Of a DNA stretch of 64,000 nt, positions 1 to 9,927 are shown in pieces. Within the stretch, counting starts at the first letter, position 1, and each line of letters begins with the position of its first letter. This stretch comes from Algibacter amylolyticus (GTDB lineage: Bacteria; Bacteroidota; Bacteroidia; Flavobacteriales; Flavobacteriaceae). The stretch is taken from the NCBI RefSeq assembly GCF_014202225.1, contig NZ_JACHGE010000003.1, positions 230,900 to 294,899 of the forward strand. Reading direction: 5' to 3'. The position numbers and the translations under genes were made by a program. The notes beneath the pieces are model-generated. The model saw only the letters and a program-made list of their open reading frames with translations, ran no database searches and was not told where the DNA came from.

Positions 1-522
1 ATTATTTGATTTGTAATATTTTTGCTCATCAGAAGTTAAAAGTACTAAATAATCATATTTAGTTTCAAAATAATCCGAAATTTTATAGATGTATTTTTTT
101 ACAACATTTTTATTTTCTAAGCGGGCTTTATAATTAAAATGGCCCGAGGAATGATATTCTTTAATATTGATGGATTTTTTAGCTATTAATGGTATAAAAT
201 AAAATCCAAACTCATAATTGCAAACAACAATAACATCGGGTTTAATTTCATTAATTTTTGCTTTGAGCCTCGAATAATGCTTAGGAGCAAGTTTTATATT
301 TGATGGGTGTAAAAAACTAATATCTCTGTTGTAATGGATACCTAAATCATGAAATGTAACCTTATCATTTATTTTATAACAGGGTGCTTTATTAAGTTGT
401 TGGAATGTTATAACGTGAAGTTTAAAATTTGTGTTTTTGGAAAAATAATTGAGTTTATTAGCCAATACACGCTCTAAACCTCCATGTAAATAAACTTGAT
501 CTGTATAATAAATGATGTTCAT
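1..522 (-). CDS. Glycosyltransferase, GT4-like, N-terminal part (runs off left edge)
   Basis: The frame is open from an ATG at 520-522 to the left edge, giving 174 residues without a stop. The N-terminus begins MNIIYYTDQ and carries HGGLERVLANKL, the glycine-rich loop typical of the acceptor-side Rossmann domain of GT4 (GT-B fold) enzymes. A later KPDVIVV segment fits the same fold. The donor-binding C-terminal domain lies outside the window. The gene follows the GT32-like gene after only 4 bp and is the last visible gene of the polysaccharide operon. The inferred role is transfer of a sugar from a nucleotide donor to the lipid-linked repeat unit in the cytoplasm; the sugar cannot be told from this part. 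Confidence 0.82.
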   Translation of the reverse strand, partial: MNIIYYTDQVYLHGGLERVLANKLNYFSKNTNFKLHVITFQQLNKAPCYKINDKVTFHDLGIHYNRDISFLHPSNIKLAPKHYSRLKAKINEIKPDVIVVCNYEFGFYFIPLIAKKSINIKEYHSSGHFNYKARLENKNVVKKYIYKISDYFETKYDYLVLLTSDEQKYYKSNN

Positions 523-526
523 TGTC

Positions 527-1306
527 TTAAGGTTTTTTTTTAAACATACGTTTTAATTTTCTTAATCCAAAAAAATGAATAAAACCGTTTATTAAATTAA
601 CACCAAATATGGACATTAATTTTCGTTTAATATTAGGGAGCATAGTTCTTTCTTTTGCAATCCAAGACATAGCAAAATGATGGATAGAGTAGGTGTTATT
701 AGTTTTCTCTATAACTCCAGTACCGTGATTTTTAGCACAGAAAAAATCTTTAGGAAACATGTATAATGTATCTTGATTTGCAATTTGTGACTCTACTTTT
801 ATATTATTTGGATGTATCTCTTTGAATGTTCTGCTTTTTGATATTTGAGCCATCATAATTCTTGGCAAAGTCAACATATTATATGTACCATCTTGATTAA
901 TAAAAGATTTTCCACTATAATAATCTATACATTGTTTAACCCATGGGTTATTTTTTTCGGCTCCAAATACACCAGCTTCTATAATGCCGAGACCTTCAGC
1001 TCCTGCAATATAAGGACGGTCAAGCAAATCGTTAAAACTTTTTACAACTTCTACATCAGTATCTAAATAAATACCTCCATGATTATAAACGGCATAAAGC
1101 CTTATATAATCTGCAGCAAAGGCATATTTTTTAGTTTCAAAAGCTTGTTTTACCCATATATTACTTTCTAATTTAAATTTATTTGTATCCCATAAAACAA
1201 ACTCATAATCTGGAAGCTTTTCTTTCCATGTATCTATACATTTTTGTATTAGAGGCGGGAACTCATCGCCACTTAACCAACAATAATGAATAACTTTAGG
1301 TATCAT
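527..1306 (-). CDS. Glycosyltransferase with DXD motif (GT32 / capsular sugar transferase type)
   Basis: A 259-residue protein starting IPKVIHYCWLSG, the standard opening of GT32-like sugar transferases. Further motifs are ADYIRLYAVYNHGGIYLDTDVE (two parts: ADYIR near residue 65 and GGIYLDTD at 77-84). The D82-T-D84 triad is the metal and nucleotide-sugar binding DXD motif of GT-A enzymes. The length is normal for the family and there is no signal peptide. It sits 10 bp downstream of a GT2 gene and 4 bp upstream of a GT4 gene in the same operon, so it probably adds one sugar of the repeat unit on the cytoplasmic face. Donor and acceptor are unknown. Confidence 0.88.
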   Translation of the reverse strand: MIPKVIHYCWLSGDEFPPLIQKCIDTWKEKLPDYEFVLWDTNKFKLESNIWVKQAFETKKYAFAADYIRLYAVYNHGGIYLDTDVEVVKSFNDLLDRPYIAGAEGLGIIEAGVFGAEKNNPWVKQCIDYYSGKSFINQDGTYNMLTLPRIMMAQISKSRTFKEIHPNNIKVESQIANQDTLYMFPKDFFCAKNHGTGVIEKTNNTYSIHHFAMSWIAKERTMLPNIKRKLMSIFGVNLINGFIHFFGLRKLKRMFKKKP

Positions 1307-1316
1307 AATATTTTTT

Positions 1317-2333
1317 TTATTTTTTAATAGTTGACGACATTAAATGCCATACGCAATACAAGGCATATGAAGCTAAAATCATATTGTTTTTTAAAAAAAA
1401 GTAAATTAGTTTTAGGTGTATTTTTTTATTTAAAATGGCTTTAAAAGCAGATTTTAACCTTTCGTTTTTAAGTATTGGCCTTATAAATTTATAGCCATTT
1501 ATATATCCTTTTTTACTTATGGCATTTAAAATAAACTGGTTGCTATTATCGTAAAATGGTTTGTAAAATTTATTATAATCTATTTTAAATTGGAAATTTT
1601 CGTTAGCATCTAATAGTCTTTTTTGAGACTCTACAAAGCCAATAAATTGATTCTCTCTAAACGAATTAATAATACTCCCTGTAACACTATTGTTGTAACA
1701 ATAATTAGCGTTTTTAATAACTAAAACACTAGTTGCATGTTGAAACAGTTTAAAATTAAACCAATAATCGCTTGCTCTAACTGCCTTTTGGTTTTGAAAT
1801 AAAAGTTTTTGTCTCTTTAAAAATTTACTGTTGTAAATTTTATTCCATAAGGCCGGAACCACGGGGTCTCCTCCTGTGTAATAGGTATTTAATATGTGCT
1901 CTTTAATTTCTTTTTTATCTAAGTCGATGTTTGTAGGAACCCTAGTTTTTGGAATATGAAACGTATTTTCTTCACATATTTTATAATGAGATATAACAAC
2001 ATCAAATTCTTTTTCATTTGTAGGTTTAATTAAATTTAAAAACATATCGTTTTCAACCTCATCATCTGCATCAACAAAACCAATATATTTACCTTTGGCT
2101 TGTTTTAAACCAACATTTCTAGCCATAGCAACACCTTGGTTTTTTTGATCTATGTATACTATGCGATTATCTTTATTCGCGTAGGTTTCGCAAATAATGT
2201 TACTAGAGTCTTTAGAGCCATCGTTAATTAATATAAGTTCAAAATCGAAAAATAATTGAGATAAAATGCTCTTTAAGCATCTTTCCAAGTATTTTTCAGC
2301 ATTATAAACTGGTAATATTATGGATAACATCAT
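1317..2333 (-). CDS. Glycosyltransferase family 2
   Basis: A 338-residue GT-A fold enzyme. The first 100 residues hold the complete GT2 signature: SIILPVYNAEKYLERCL at the N-terminus, LINDGSKDSS around residues 35-44, GVAMARNVGL around 67-75, and FVDADD at 86-91, whose Asp residues bind metal and the sugar nucleotide. The rest is a variable acceptor-side region without clear membrane spans. The start is MM, so either ATG (2333 or 2330) could be used. The gene lies between the pyruvyl transferase gene (38 bp upstream) and the GT32 gene (10 bp downstream). It is likely one of four transferases assembling the repeat unit; sugar specificity is not predictable. Confidence 0.9.
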   Translation of the reverse strand: MMLSIILPVYNAEKYLERCLKSILSQLFFDFELILINDGSKDSSNIICETYANKDNRIVYIDQKNQGVAMARNVGLKQAKGKYIGFVDADDEVENDMFLNLIKPTNEKEFDVVISHYKICEENTFHIPKTRVPTNIDLDKKEIKEHILNTYYTGGDPVVPALWNKIYNSKFLKRQKLLFQNQKAVRASDYWFNFKLFQHATSVLVIKNANYCYNNSVTGSIINSFRENQFIGFVESQKRLLDANENFQFKIDYNKFYKPFYDNSNQFILNAISKKGYINGYKFIRPILKNERLKSAFKAILNKKIHLKLIYFFLKNNMILASYALYCVWHLMSSTIKK

Positions 2334-2371
2334 AGATATAAAGTGTTCTTTTATTAGGTTTTAAATTTAGT

Positions 2372-3478
2372 TTAATTTTTTAATGCCATAATTAAATAGT
2401 CCTTAGATTTTTTTATTAAAGTAGTTAACCTTTTGTCGAAAGCATTATAATCTATTATGTAACTATAGTTTTCAATATCACTTTTACTGGTAATTAAGAC
2501 CTGTTCTATTTCTAAAAGGCTTACAAAATCTCGCATTCTAGTATTAATCTTCTCAGACCTATTAAATACAGTAAATTGTTTTTTAAATATACAGGAGAAG
2601 GCTACAGCATGAAAGGAATTGGAAACTACAAATTTAGCATTACTTAGTAATGTTAAAAACGTACTAGGACCATCCAAATAGAAGTTGTAATCCGCATATT
2701 TAACATTTGAATTTACAGAAACTACTTTATAATTATGCTTTTCTTTCTGTTTTATTACAAAACTTTTTATTATTGGGTTACTATCAAAATCGTAGACAAA
2801 TATATAATCTTCTTTTATTATTGGGGCTAGACATAATGTGCTCCATTTACTTTCTTCTAGTAAAAATACAGGGTCTAAAACATGAGTAACGTCGCTTATA
2901 TCTAAATCGCTTAAAATGGTTTTGCCAGATGATTCTCTAACAGAAACATAGTTAAGACGCGATACTTTTTCTTTTACAAAATTTTTTATATCGTCTTCTA
3001 ATTTATCAATAGCGAAACTAGCAGCATACGATATTTTTAGTTTATTATCAGGAACAAAATCTAAATAGAAAGATGGGTCTTTACCGTTTGGAAAAAAAGA
3101 ATTCCATATTTGATCACTTCCACATATATAAGCATCAGCTTCAGGTAAATCTAATTTTAAATCATCATTGGATTTGTAAAGTTTCTCGGTAGATCTAATG
3201 TATTTAGCAGAAAAAGCATCGAAACTTCTTTTTCTTTTTAGCATTTTGTATCTAAAAGGAAACTTTAAAATTAAATATATTGATTTAAGTATTATATTTT
3301 TTTTATATCTCGGGTTCGAAATTCTCCAAAAGTTAAAATGTTCGCTTAAGTAATCTGGTTTATAATGTATCGTTTCAGTTTCATGTCCTTGATTTTCTAA
3401 AAACGTTAATAACGCATACTCTTGTAAACTAGCCCCATGATTATATACTTCGTGACAAGTTATCGTTTTAATTTTCAT
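2372..3478 (-). CDS. Polysaccharide pyruvyl transferase family protein
   Basis: A 368-residue protein with family hallmarks: NHGASLQEYALL near residues 13-24, YICGSDQIWN at about 118-126, a YAASF segment near 151, and SNSFHAVAFS in the C-terminal half. These match the CsaB/WcaK-like pyruvyl transferase fold (GT-B related). Characterised members transfer pyruvate from phosphoenolpyruvate to a hexose or HexNAc as a ketal, adding negative charge to surface polymers. It directly follows the nitroreductase-like gene with no intergenic base (ATG at 3476-3478 abuts the neighbour's stop at 3479), so the two are probably translationally coupled. Pyruvylation of this polymer is inferred; some family members act as ordinary glycosyltransferases. 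Confidence 0.85.
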   Translation of the reverse strand: MKIKTITCHEVYNHGASLQEYALLTFLENQGHETETIHYKPDYLSEHFNFWRISNPRYKKNIILKSIYLILKFPFRYKMLKRKRSFDAFSAKYIRSTEKLYKSNDDLKLDLPEADAYICGSDQIWNSFFPNGKDPSFYLDFVPDNKLKISYAASFAIDKLEDDIKNFVKEKVSRLNYVSVRESSGKTILSDLDISDVTHVLDPVFLLEESKWSTLCLAPIIKEDYIFVYDFDSNPIIKSFVIKQKEKHNYKVVSVNSNVKYADYNFYLDGPSTFLTLLSNAKFVVSNSFHAVAFSCIFKKQFTVFNRSEKINTRMRDFVSLLEIEQVLITSKSDIENYSYIIDYNAFDKRLTTLIKKSKDYLIMALKN

Positions 3479-4471
3479 CTAATTAATCTTAATTATTTCA
3501 TTTAAATCTTTCTTTTTGGATATCGCAACTTTGTAGTTATCTTTTATATTACCAATACCTATCATCATTATTAATCGTTCGTTAGCATCTATATTTCCAA
3601 CAGATTTCACATTTTTTTCTGAAGTGAAAGGAAAACATGTATTAAGACAGCAAGCTCCAATGCCTTGGCTATGAAGGGCTAACACTAAATTCATAGAAAA
3701 TAAGCCTCCATCAATAAATATTTGATTATTTTCTAAAGTTGTAAAGGCTTTTATATTAGTTGTTACAATAATTAGTTTATTAATACTTTTAGTGAAACCA
3801 TTGTTTCCTCCTTGAATTTTTAATAAAGATAAAATCTGTTCTTCTTTAGTATACACATGCGCTTTCCATGATTGCCTATTGCAAACGGAAGGTGCATGTT
3901 TAGCTATATTTACTGCTCTTTTTATAGTTTCTACATCAACATCTTCACTTGAAAAATCTCTGATAGAGAATCTGCTCTTTACGAAACTCTCGAACGGCAA
4001 AGACATATTTTTTTTTAGTTCATTTTTATTTATCGATAGAGTTCCTCCTAGTTCTTGTTGTTTACTTAAACCTATAAAACTTAAAATAGAATCGAAATAA
4101 GAACCTTCAATTTTTATATTATTTTTTTTATTAAATTCAATATACTCTGAAAGACAATTTTTTATAGAGATGATTAATTTATCTTCACCGTATTTTTCTT
4201 CGTATTTTTTACTTTTATCCAATAATAAGATTATTTTTTGTTTTCCAAAACCTAACCTAGGGTTTGGAAGCGCTAAACCTTTTTCTACAATATGGTATTG
4301 CTTAGTTAAAAACGCAATTTCACTTTCTTTACTTTTAAAACTGTTATTTTTAAACGAATATTTATAAAATAATTTTAAGCCATAAATATTGTTGGCAATG
4401 TCCCCTAATGAAGTCTGCCAGAATATTAAAGCATGAATTTTTAATTTTAATTTTGTTATAATTTCACTCAC
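3479..4471 (-). CDS. Nitroreductase-like flavoprotein with extra N-terminal domain, in polysaccharide operon
   Basis: A 330-residue protein. Residues from about 165 to the end form a nitroreductase domain: SRFSIRDFS at about 167-174 (the usual R-R-S-x-R-x-F FMN-phosphate region), HAPSVCNRQSW at 192-202, and a GIGACCLN segment in the C-terminal part. The first 160 residues are not part of a standard nitroreductase and contain KQYHIVEKGLALPNPRLGFG near 57-76. It lies immediately before the pyruvyl transferase gene. Family knowledge indicates FMN-dependent NAD(P)H redox chemistry, but the substrate here is unknown. A role in modifying a sugar or lipid-linked intermediate is inference from context only. 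Confidence 0.8.
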   Translation of the reverse strand: MSEIITKLKLKIHALIFWQTSLGDIANNIYGLKLFYKYSFKNNSFKSKESEIAFLTKQYHIVEKGLALPNPRLGFGKQKIILLLDKSKKYEEKYGEDKLIISIKNCLSEYIEFNKKNNIKIEGSYFDSILSFIGLSKQQELGGTLSINKNELKKNMSLPFESFVKSRFSIRDFSSEDVDVETIKRAVNIAKHAPSVCNRQSWKAHVYTKEEQILSLLKIQGGNNGFTKSINKLIIVTTNIKAFTTLENNQIFIDGGLFSMNLVLALHSQGIGACCLNTCFPFTSEKNVKSVGNIDANERLIMMIGIGNIKDNYKVAISKKKDLNEIIKIN

Positions 4472-4548
4472 TTTTTAATAAATTTTATTTCTTTAATATA
4501 ATAACTCTTAAGGTTTATTTTGTTTACAGTTGAAAATTCTATAGTTAA

Positions 4549-5652
4549 TTACTTTAATTTTATAAAATCTCTATAAGACTCTATAATTAATTTAACATGT
4601 TTTTCCCAAGAGACATGTTCTTGCCATTTGGAATTATCAATTGATTTGATTGATTCAATATTTTTAGTTAGCTTATTTAAGGCTCTTGTTGCAGATTCGG
4701 TATCTCCAGGTTTATAGCAAGAGGAGATGCTATACATTGCTTGTTCTTTAAAATTACCTAAGTCAGGATAAATTATAGGAATATTAAAGGTTAAAGCCAT
4801 AGGTATTATACCCGAATTTAGTCCCTTTGTATGTGTAATGATAACGTAATCAACAGCGTTAAAATAATAAGCAATTTTATCATTACGTATTAGTTTAATA
4901 TCATAACCAAATTTCTTAGTTCTTTTTCTGATTTTACCGTACCATAAGCGAAAAATTAACGGTTGTATTTTTTTGTCAGATATTATTTGACCTGCTGTAA
5001 ATAAATATTTGTTTTTTGCTTTCCAACCCTTAAAAATTTTTGGTAATTGATTATAACCTTTATATCCCCTTAAATACCCAAAATGCATTAGAATTTTTTT
5101 GTCCAATGGTAAGCCTAGTTCATTTCTAGCTTTTTCCTTAGATATGCTTTTATATTGAATAGAATAGTCGCCATGCGGACAAACTATGTGTTTTTTGTCT
5201 TTTAATCCTTTCCAATTGTTGTTCATTAGTTCAATAGAAGTATTACCATGATGTACAATTAAATCAGAAAACTCTATAAATAGGTTGTAAATCGCTGCAT
5301 CTTTTAAGTTGTCTTTAGAGTCATGAGGTTGAATATTATGAATAGTCCATATAATGTAAACTCCATTTTTCTTAAAAAATGTTAAACGATCCTGAATACT
5401 TTTTTGTGCATCTCCAAATAAACTGAAATCACCAAATTTGTATAAACTTTCAGGCCATTGAAGATGCAGTATGTCTGGTATTATATTTGTTTGAAAAAAA
5501 TTAGTAACACCACTAAAAACTTTGTTGTCAGTTTCAGTATAGGCCTTAAATAGCGAAGGAATATAACTGTTATTTATTATGTTAGATGCTATTAAAATTT
5601 TTAAAGGTTTGTTCATGTTAATTGAATTTTTTGGGAATACAGCATTAATCAT
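4549..5652 (-). CDS. Glycosyltransferase, GT-B fold (GT4-like)
   Basis: The open frame gives 367 residues. A second ATG at 5616 yields MNKPLKILIASN, a more usual start for the family, so the first 12 residues may be untranslated. DILHLQWPE and WTIHNIQPHD in the N-terminal half and a GYLRGYKGYN segment near the start of the second domain resemble GT-B enzymes of mannosyltransferase type. HTKGLNSGIIPMAL fits the nucleotide-sugar binding E-x7-E region in weakened form. It is preceded by wzx (28 bp) and followed by the nitroreductase gene (77 bp). It probably acts on the lipid-linked oligosaccharide in the cytoplasm. Confidence 0.82.
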   Translation of the reverse strand: MINAVFPKNSINMNKPLKILIASNIINNSYIPSLFKAYTETDNKVFSGVTNFFQTNIIPDILHLQWPESLYKFGDFSLFGDAQKSIQDRLTFFKKNGVYIIWTIHNIQPHDSKDNLKDAAIYNLFIEFSDLIVHHGNTSIELMNNNWKGLKDKKHIVCPHGDYSIQYKSISKEKARNELGLPLDKKILMHFGYLRGYKGYNQLPKIFKGWKAKNKYLFTAGQIISDKKIQPLIFRLWYGKIRKRTKKFGYDIKLIRNDKIAYYFNAVDYVIITHTKGLNSGIIPMALTFNIPIIYPDLGNFKEQAMYSISSCYKPGDTESATRALNKLTKNIESIKSIDNSKWQEHVSWEKHVKLIIESYRDFIKLK

Positions 5653-5680
5653 TACTCTGTTATTTATGCATGGTTAATTT

Positions 5681-7222
5681 CTATGATTTTATAATATTTT
5701 TAAAAATGTTTATTATACGCAAAGCTAAAGTTCTAAAACCAGGATTAAACAGATACATTATAGCAGAATAGACTATTAAAAGGATGGCGCCTACTTGAAT
5801 TAAAGAAATTAATAATATTATCCACGAGTCTTCACTTATTAATATAAAATTACTAATTAAATAATTAGCTAGAATAGCTGCTAAAGTAAACGATAATAGC
5901 AATTTAAAAAAGCCAATCCAGTAGGATAGTAATGGTTTTTTAAATCCATTTTTATATAGAAAGTAAGGTTTCCAGATTAATACAATTAAACTAACACTTA
6001 CGAAAGTTCCTAGTAAAACACCTGAAATACCAAAATGGGATGCAAGTATTATAGAGATAACCAAATTTAAAACCCCTTCAGTAATTGGCGCCCAAATATC
6101 TTGAAACATACCATAAGCATGAATATATTGTTCTACAGAAACTCTCATTTTACTAATCATAACGTTTGCTAGCAAAAGTAAAACAATAGTATCTTCCATT
6201 ATATATTGTTCCCCAAGCCAAAGCGATATAACGGGGTTTACTCCATAATATAAACTCATTACTAAAATACCCCCAACGAAATGATTTAGACTTGTTAGCT
6301 CCCAAAACGTATTATTAATTTTTTTACTATTGTTTTCAGAAATAACACTTCCTACTGCAGCTTTGGTTCCTGTGAAAAAATTGGTTAATAATGATGTGCT
6401 ACTACCAATAATAAGATAGTAGTTATTTACATAAGTTACACTTTGCAAGCTAACAAAAGAAAAAATAACAATGTTATCGGTACTTTTCAAAATAAAGCCA
6501 CTTATTCTATGAACAAAAACTTGCTTTATTTTTGTTATAAGTTCTTTGTTTTTAGTAATTAAGGTTTTATCACCTTTTGAAGAGAAATTAAGCCAAGGGT
6601 ATTCTTTTTTAATCCTTCTATGCAATAATATATTGAGAACAATGGTACTTAAGAGCTCTATGCTTATAAAAATAGAAAAGCTGCTTGTTAAATGTAAAAC
6701 ACCAATTTGTAAAAGTATTTTTATTATGTGTAACGATTGTTGATAGGATGTTGGTATATAGCCTTTTTGGTCGGCCTGCATTACCATTAAGTGGTAATTA
6801 AAAAAATAGTAAATTAAACTACTAAATAAATAAATATAAAACACATAATATATAACCAATATATTAATAGGGGTCTTTGAAAAAATAAGAGGAAAAAATA
6901 GAGATAATACAAAACCTGCAATAAAAACGATTTTTCCTATCTTATTATATAAATACCCTATGAGGGTAAATAATTCATTTAAACGTTCATGATTTTTATC
7001 AAATAATGATTTATACATGGCAAAGCCCATGGCTGAACCTACACCTAATTCTACAAGGTTTAGAAAACTTAAAAAACTTTGAAGTGTGGACAATAAACCT
7101 ATGAATTCATCTCCAAGTCGTTCTAAAAAAATTTTTCTAGAGTAAAACCCAATAACGCTAACTAGGATGAAAAAAAAAGTGCCTACTTTTGCGTTTTTAA
7201 TAATTTTATTTGTTCTAGACAT
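5681..7222 (-). CDS. wzx: Wzx-type oligosaccharide flippase (MOP/PST family)
   Basis: A 513-residue, very hydrophobic protein with roughly 12 to 14 predicted membrane segments across its whole length. The N-terminus contains NAKVGTFFFILVSVIGFYSRKIFLERLGDE (read as AKVGTFFFIL then FYSRKIFLERLG), a pattern common in PST-family polysaccharide exporters, followed by GLLSTLQSFLSFLNLVELG. Family members move undecaprenyl-linked repeat units from the cytoplasmic to the periplasmic leaflet. The position between the nucleotide-sugar enzymes and glycosyltransferases supports this. No Wzy polymerase accompanies it in the window; it may be encoded further left. Confidence 0.88.
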   Translation of the reverse strand: MSRTNKIIKNAKVGTFFFILVSVIGFYSRKIFLERLGDEFIGLLSTLQSFLSFLNLVELGVGSAMGFAMYKSLFDKNHERLNELFTLIGYLYNKIGKIVFIAGFVLSLFFPLIFSKTPINILVIYYVFYIYLFSSLIYYFFNYHLMVMQADQKGYIPTSYQQSLHIIKILLQIGVLHLTSSFSIFISIELLSTIVLNILLHRRIKKEYPWLNFSSKGDKTLITKNKELITKIKQVFVHRISGFILKSTDNIVIFSFVSLQSVTYVNNYYLIIGSSTSLLTNFFTGTKAAVGSVISENNSKKINNTFWELTSLNHFVGGILVMSLYYGVNPVISLWLGEQYIMEDTIVLLLLANVMISKMRVSVEQYIHAYGMFQDIWAPITEGVLNLVISIILASHFGISGVLLGTFVSVSLIVLIWKPYFLYKNGFKKPLLSYWIGFFKLLLSFTLAAILANYLISNFILISEDSWIILLISLIQVGAILLIVYSAIMYLFNPGFRTLALRIINIFKNIIKS

Positions 7223-7250
7223 TAATATTTTGTTTTAACGATAAATATAT

Positions 7251-8531
7251 TTACAATCGTCCACTTACTTTTTCTTTTAAAACACCTTTCACATCATACA
7301 GAACTCCATTTGGTTTTAATAAGCTATTCCAGTTAACATCCATAAATTCTTTATGGGCTACGGTAAGAACAATAACATCAAATTTACCTTCGGGTATTTT
7401 TTTTACAGTAACTAAGTCGTATTCGTGTTGTACTTCTATGGGATTTGCCCAAGGATCGTGTACTATTAAATTAGTTTGGTAACTTTTTAATTGATTTATC
7501 ACATCTACTGCCTTAGTGTTTCTAACATCAGGGCAGTTTTCTTTAAAAGTTATACCTAGGTTTAATATTCTGGCATCTTTTATACGAATATCGCTTTTCA
7601 CCATTAGTTTTACGATTTCTGAAGCTACATATTGTCCCATGCTATCATTAACACGACGGCCTGCCAAAATAATTTCTGGATGATACCCAACTTCTTGTGC
7701 TTTTTGTGCTAAATAATAAGGATCAACACCAATACAATGCCCACCAACAAGACCTGGTTTAAACGGAAGGAAATTCCATTTTGTACCGGCAGCTTCTAAA
7801 ACAGCGTGTGTATCAATATCCATTAAATTAAATATTTTTGCCAACTCGTTTACAAATGCAATATTAATATCGCGTTGTGAGTTTTCTATAACCTTGGCAG
7901 CTTCGGCTACTTTAATGGTAGGAGCAAGGTGGGTTCCTGCAGTAATGATGCTTGAATAAAGCGCGTCTACTTTTTTACCAATTTCTGGAGTTGAACCCGC
8001 AGTAACTTTTAAAATTTTATCTACGGTATGCAGTTTATCGCCTGGGTTAATACGTTCTGGTGAATAACCAGCAAAGAAATCAACATTAAATTGCAACCCA
8101 CTAGTTTTTTCCAGAACAGGAATACATTCATCCTCTGTAGCACCAGGGTACACGGTAGATTCATAAATTACAATATCTCCCTTTTTTAATACTTTACCAA
8201 CCGTCTCGCTAGACCTGTATAGAGGCGTTAAATCTGGTCTGTTATTTTTATCGATAGGCGTAGGTACAGTAACCACATAGTAATTACAATCTTCAATATC
8301 TTTCATGTCATGAGAACAATAAAGTCCTACATTATCATTTGAAGTTTCCTTTAAAACAGCTTTTAAAATATCATCTTCAACCTCTAAAGTAACATCTTTA
8401 CCTTGAGTAAGTTCTGAAACTCGTCTTTGGTTTATATCGAATCCAACTACGGCGTATTTGGTTGCAAATAATCTAGCTAGCGGTAAGCCAACATAGCCAA
8501 GTCCTATAATCGCGATTTTTTCTTTATTCAT
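7251..8531 (-). CDS. UDP-N-acetyl-hexosamine 6-dehydrogenase (WbpO/TviB type)
   Basis: A 426-residue nucleotide-sugar dehydrogenase. It has an N-terminal NAD domain (IGLGYVGLP at 9-17), STVYPGATE around 125-133, central [10 protein letters not shown], and the catalytic loop [12 protein letters not shown] with Cys266. The C-terminal UDP-binding domain includes [16 protein letters not shown]. The [11 protein letters not shown] form is typical of enzymes oxidising UDP-GlcNAc or UDP-GalNAc rather than UDP-glucose. The reaction is UDP-HexNAc + 2 NAD+ to UDP-HexNAc-uronic acid. It sits 6 bp after ugd and close to a WbpP/TviC-like epimerase, the pairing that makes UDP-GalNAcA in the Vi and O6 antigen pathways. 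Which HexNAc is used is inferred. Confidence 0.88.
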   Translation of the reverse strand: MNKEKIAIIGLGYVGLPLARLFATKYAVVGFDINQRRVSELTQGKDVTLEVEDDILKAVLKETSNDNVGLYCSHDMKDIEDCNYYVVTVPTPIDKNNRPDLTPLYRSSETVGKVLKKGDIVIYESTVYPGATEDECIPVLEKTSGLQFNVDFFAGYSPERINPGDKLHTVDKILKVTAGSTPEIGKKVDALYSSIITAGTHLAPTIKVAEAAKVIENSQRDINIAFVNELAKIFNLMDIDTHAVLEAAGTKWNFLPFKPGLVGGHCIGVDPYYLAQKAQEVGYHPEIILAGRRVNDSMGQYVASEIVKLMVKSDIRIKDARILNLGITFKENCPDVRNTKAVDVINQLKSYQTNLIVHDPWANPIEVQHEYDLVTVKKIPEGKFDVIVLTVAHKEFMDVNWNSLLKPNGVLYDVKGVLKEKVSGRL

Positions 8532-8537
8532 AATTTA

Positions 8538-9917
8538 TTATTGTCCAATTGAAGAATATTCGAAACCTATTGATGTCATTTCAGTTTTGTCTAGAAGGTT
8601 TCTTCCATCAAAAATAAAAGCAGGTTTTTTCATGTTTACATATATTTTGTTCCAATCATACGTTTTAAATTCGTCCCATTCTGTTAAAATGGCAACCGCA
8701 TGTGTGTCTTTTAATGCTTCGTATGGATTGCTAAACGCAGTAACTTGTTGCTCATTTTCACTTACAGACCTGGTGTTTAAATAATTTAAATCTGATTGCA
8801 TTTTTTTTGCAGGTACTTTTGGATCGTAAACTGAGATGCTTGCTTGTTCGTTTAGTAAATAATCTGCCACATAAATAGCAGCAGATTCCCTAGTGTCATT
8901 GGTGTCTTTTTTAAATGCCCATCCCAGAAATCCTATTTTTTTTCCAGAAACGGTATTATAAAGTGTATTTACAATATGGTCTGCAAATCGCCTTTTTTGA
9001 TGGTCATTGAATAGGATTACTTGTTCCCAATAATCCGCTACTTCATGCAAATTATAGCTACGTGCTATATACACTAAATTTAAAATATCTTTTTGAAAGC
9101 AAGAACCGCCAAATCCTACTGAAGCCTGTAAAAATTTAGGGCCAATTCTAGAATCCATTCCTATAGCTTTTGCTACTTCGTTTACATTAGCTTCTGTTTT
9201 TTCGCAAAGTTCTGAAATCGCATTAATAGACGATATACGTTGTGCTAAAAATGCATTAGCTGTTAATTTTGAAAGCTCTGAAGACCATACATTGGTTCTT
9301 AAGATTTTTTCTTGAGGCACCCAACTTGCATAAATATTTGCTAGGCTTTCAATGGCTTCTTCAGATTCACCGCCAATTAATACACGATCTGGATTTAATA
9401 AGTCTTGAATGGCAGTACCTTCAGCAAGAAATTCAGGATTTGAAAGAATACTAAATTTCACATCGCCTCCAATATTATCTAAAATACTTTTGATAGCCTG
9501 AGCAGTACGAACTGGAAGTGTCGATTTTTCAACAACAATTTTGTTTGTAGTGGCTACTTTGGCAATACTTCTAGCGCATAACTCAACATATTTTAAATCG
9601 GCTGCCATACCTTTTCCTTTTCCATAAGTTTTGGTAGGTGTATTTACAGATATAAAAATCATTTCTGATTCATCAATGGTTTTATCAATTTCAGTAGAAA
9701 AAAACAAATTTTCATCTCTGGTTTCTTTAACAATTTCTGCTAGACCAGGTTCATAAATAGGTAGTTTTGTTACATCCGGATTATTCCAAGCATCTATTCT
9801 CTCTTGATTTACATCAACTACAGTAATTTTTATATTAGGGTTTTTTTTAGCTATAACGGACATAGTTGGCCCACCAACATATCCAGCGCCAATGCAACAG
9901 ATTTTTGTGATTTTCAT
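8538..9917 (-). CDS. ugd: UDP-glucose 6-dehydrogenase
   Basis: The protein is 459 residues when read from the ATG at 9915-9917, giving [19 protein letters not shown] longer frame to 9983 would overlap the upstream epimerase and adds non-homologous residues, so I reject it. NAD motif GAGYVGGPT at 10-18, [10 protein letters not shown] at 130-139, [11 protein letters not shown] at 160-170, and catalytic loop [11 protein letters not shown] with Cys273. The length and the GSCFQKD loop resemble the eukaryote-type UGDH group, distinct from the neighbouring TviB-type enzyme. It makes UDP-glucuronate from UDP-glucose with two NAD+. The start lies 10 bp downstream of the epimerase stop. Confidence 0.93.
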   Translation of the reverse strand: MKITKICCIGAGYVGGPTMSVIAKKNPNIKITVVDVNQERIDAWNNPDVTKLPIYEPGLAEIVKETRDENLFFSTEIDKTIDESEMIFISVNTPTKTYGKGKGMAADLKYVELCARSIAKVATTNKIVVEKSTLPVRTAQAIKSILDNIGGDVKFSILSNPEFLAEGTAIQDLLNPDRVLIGGESEEAIESLANIYASWVPQEKILRTNVWSSELSKLTANAFLAQRISSINAISELCEKTEANVNEVAKAIGMDSRIGPKFLQASVGFGGSCFQKDILNLVYIARSYNLHEVADYWEQVILFNDHQKRRFADHIVNTLYNTVSGKKIGFLGWAFKKDTNDTRESAAIYVADYLLNEQASISVYDPKVPAKKMQSDLNYLNTRSVSENEQQVTAFSNPYEALKDTHAVAILTEWDEFKTYDWNKIYVNMKKPAFIFDGRNLLDKTEMTSIGFEYSSIGQ

Positions 9918-9927
9918 TGTTTTGTAA

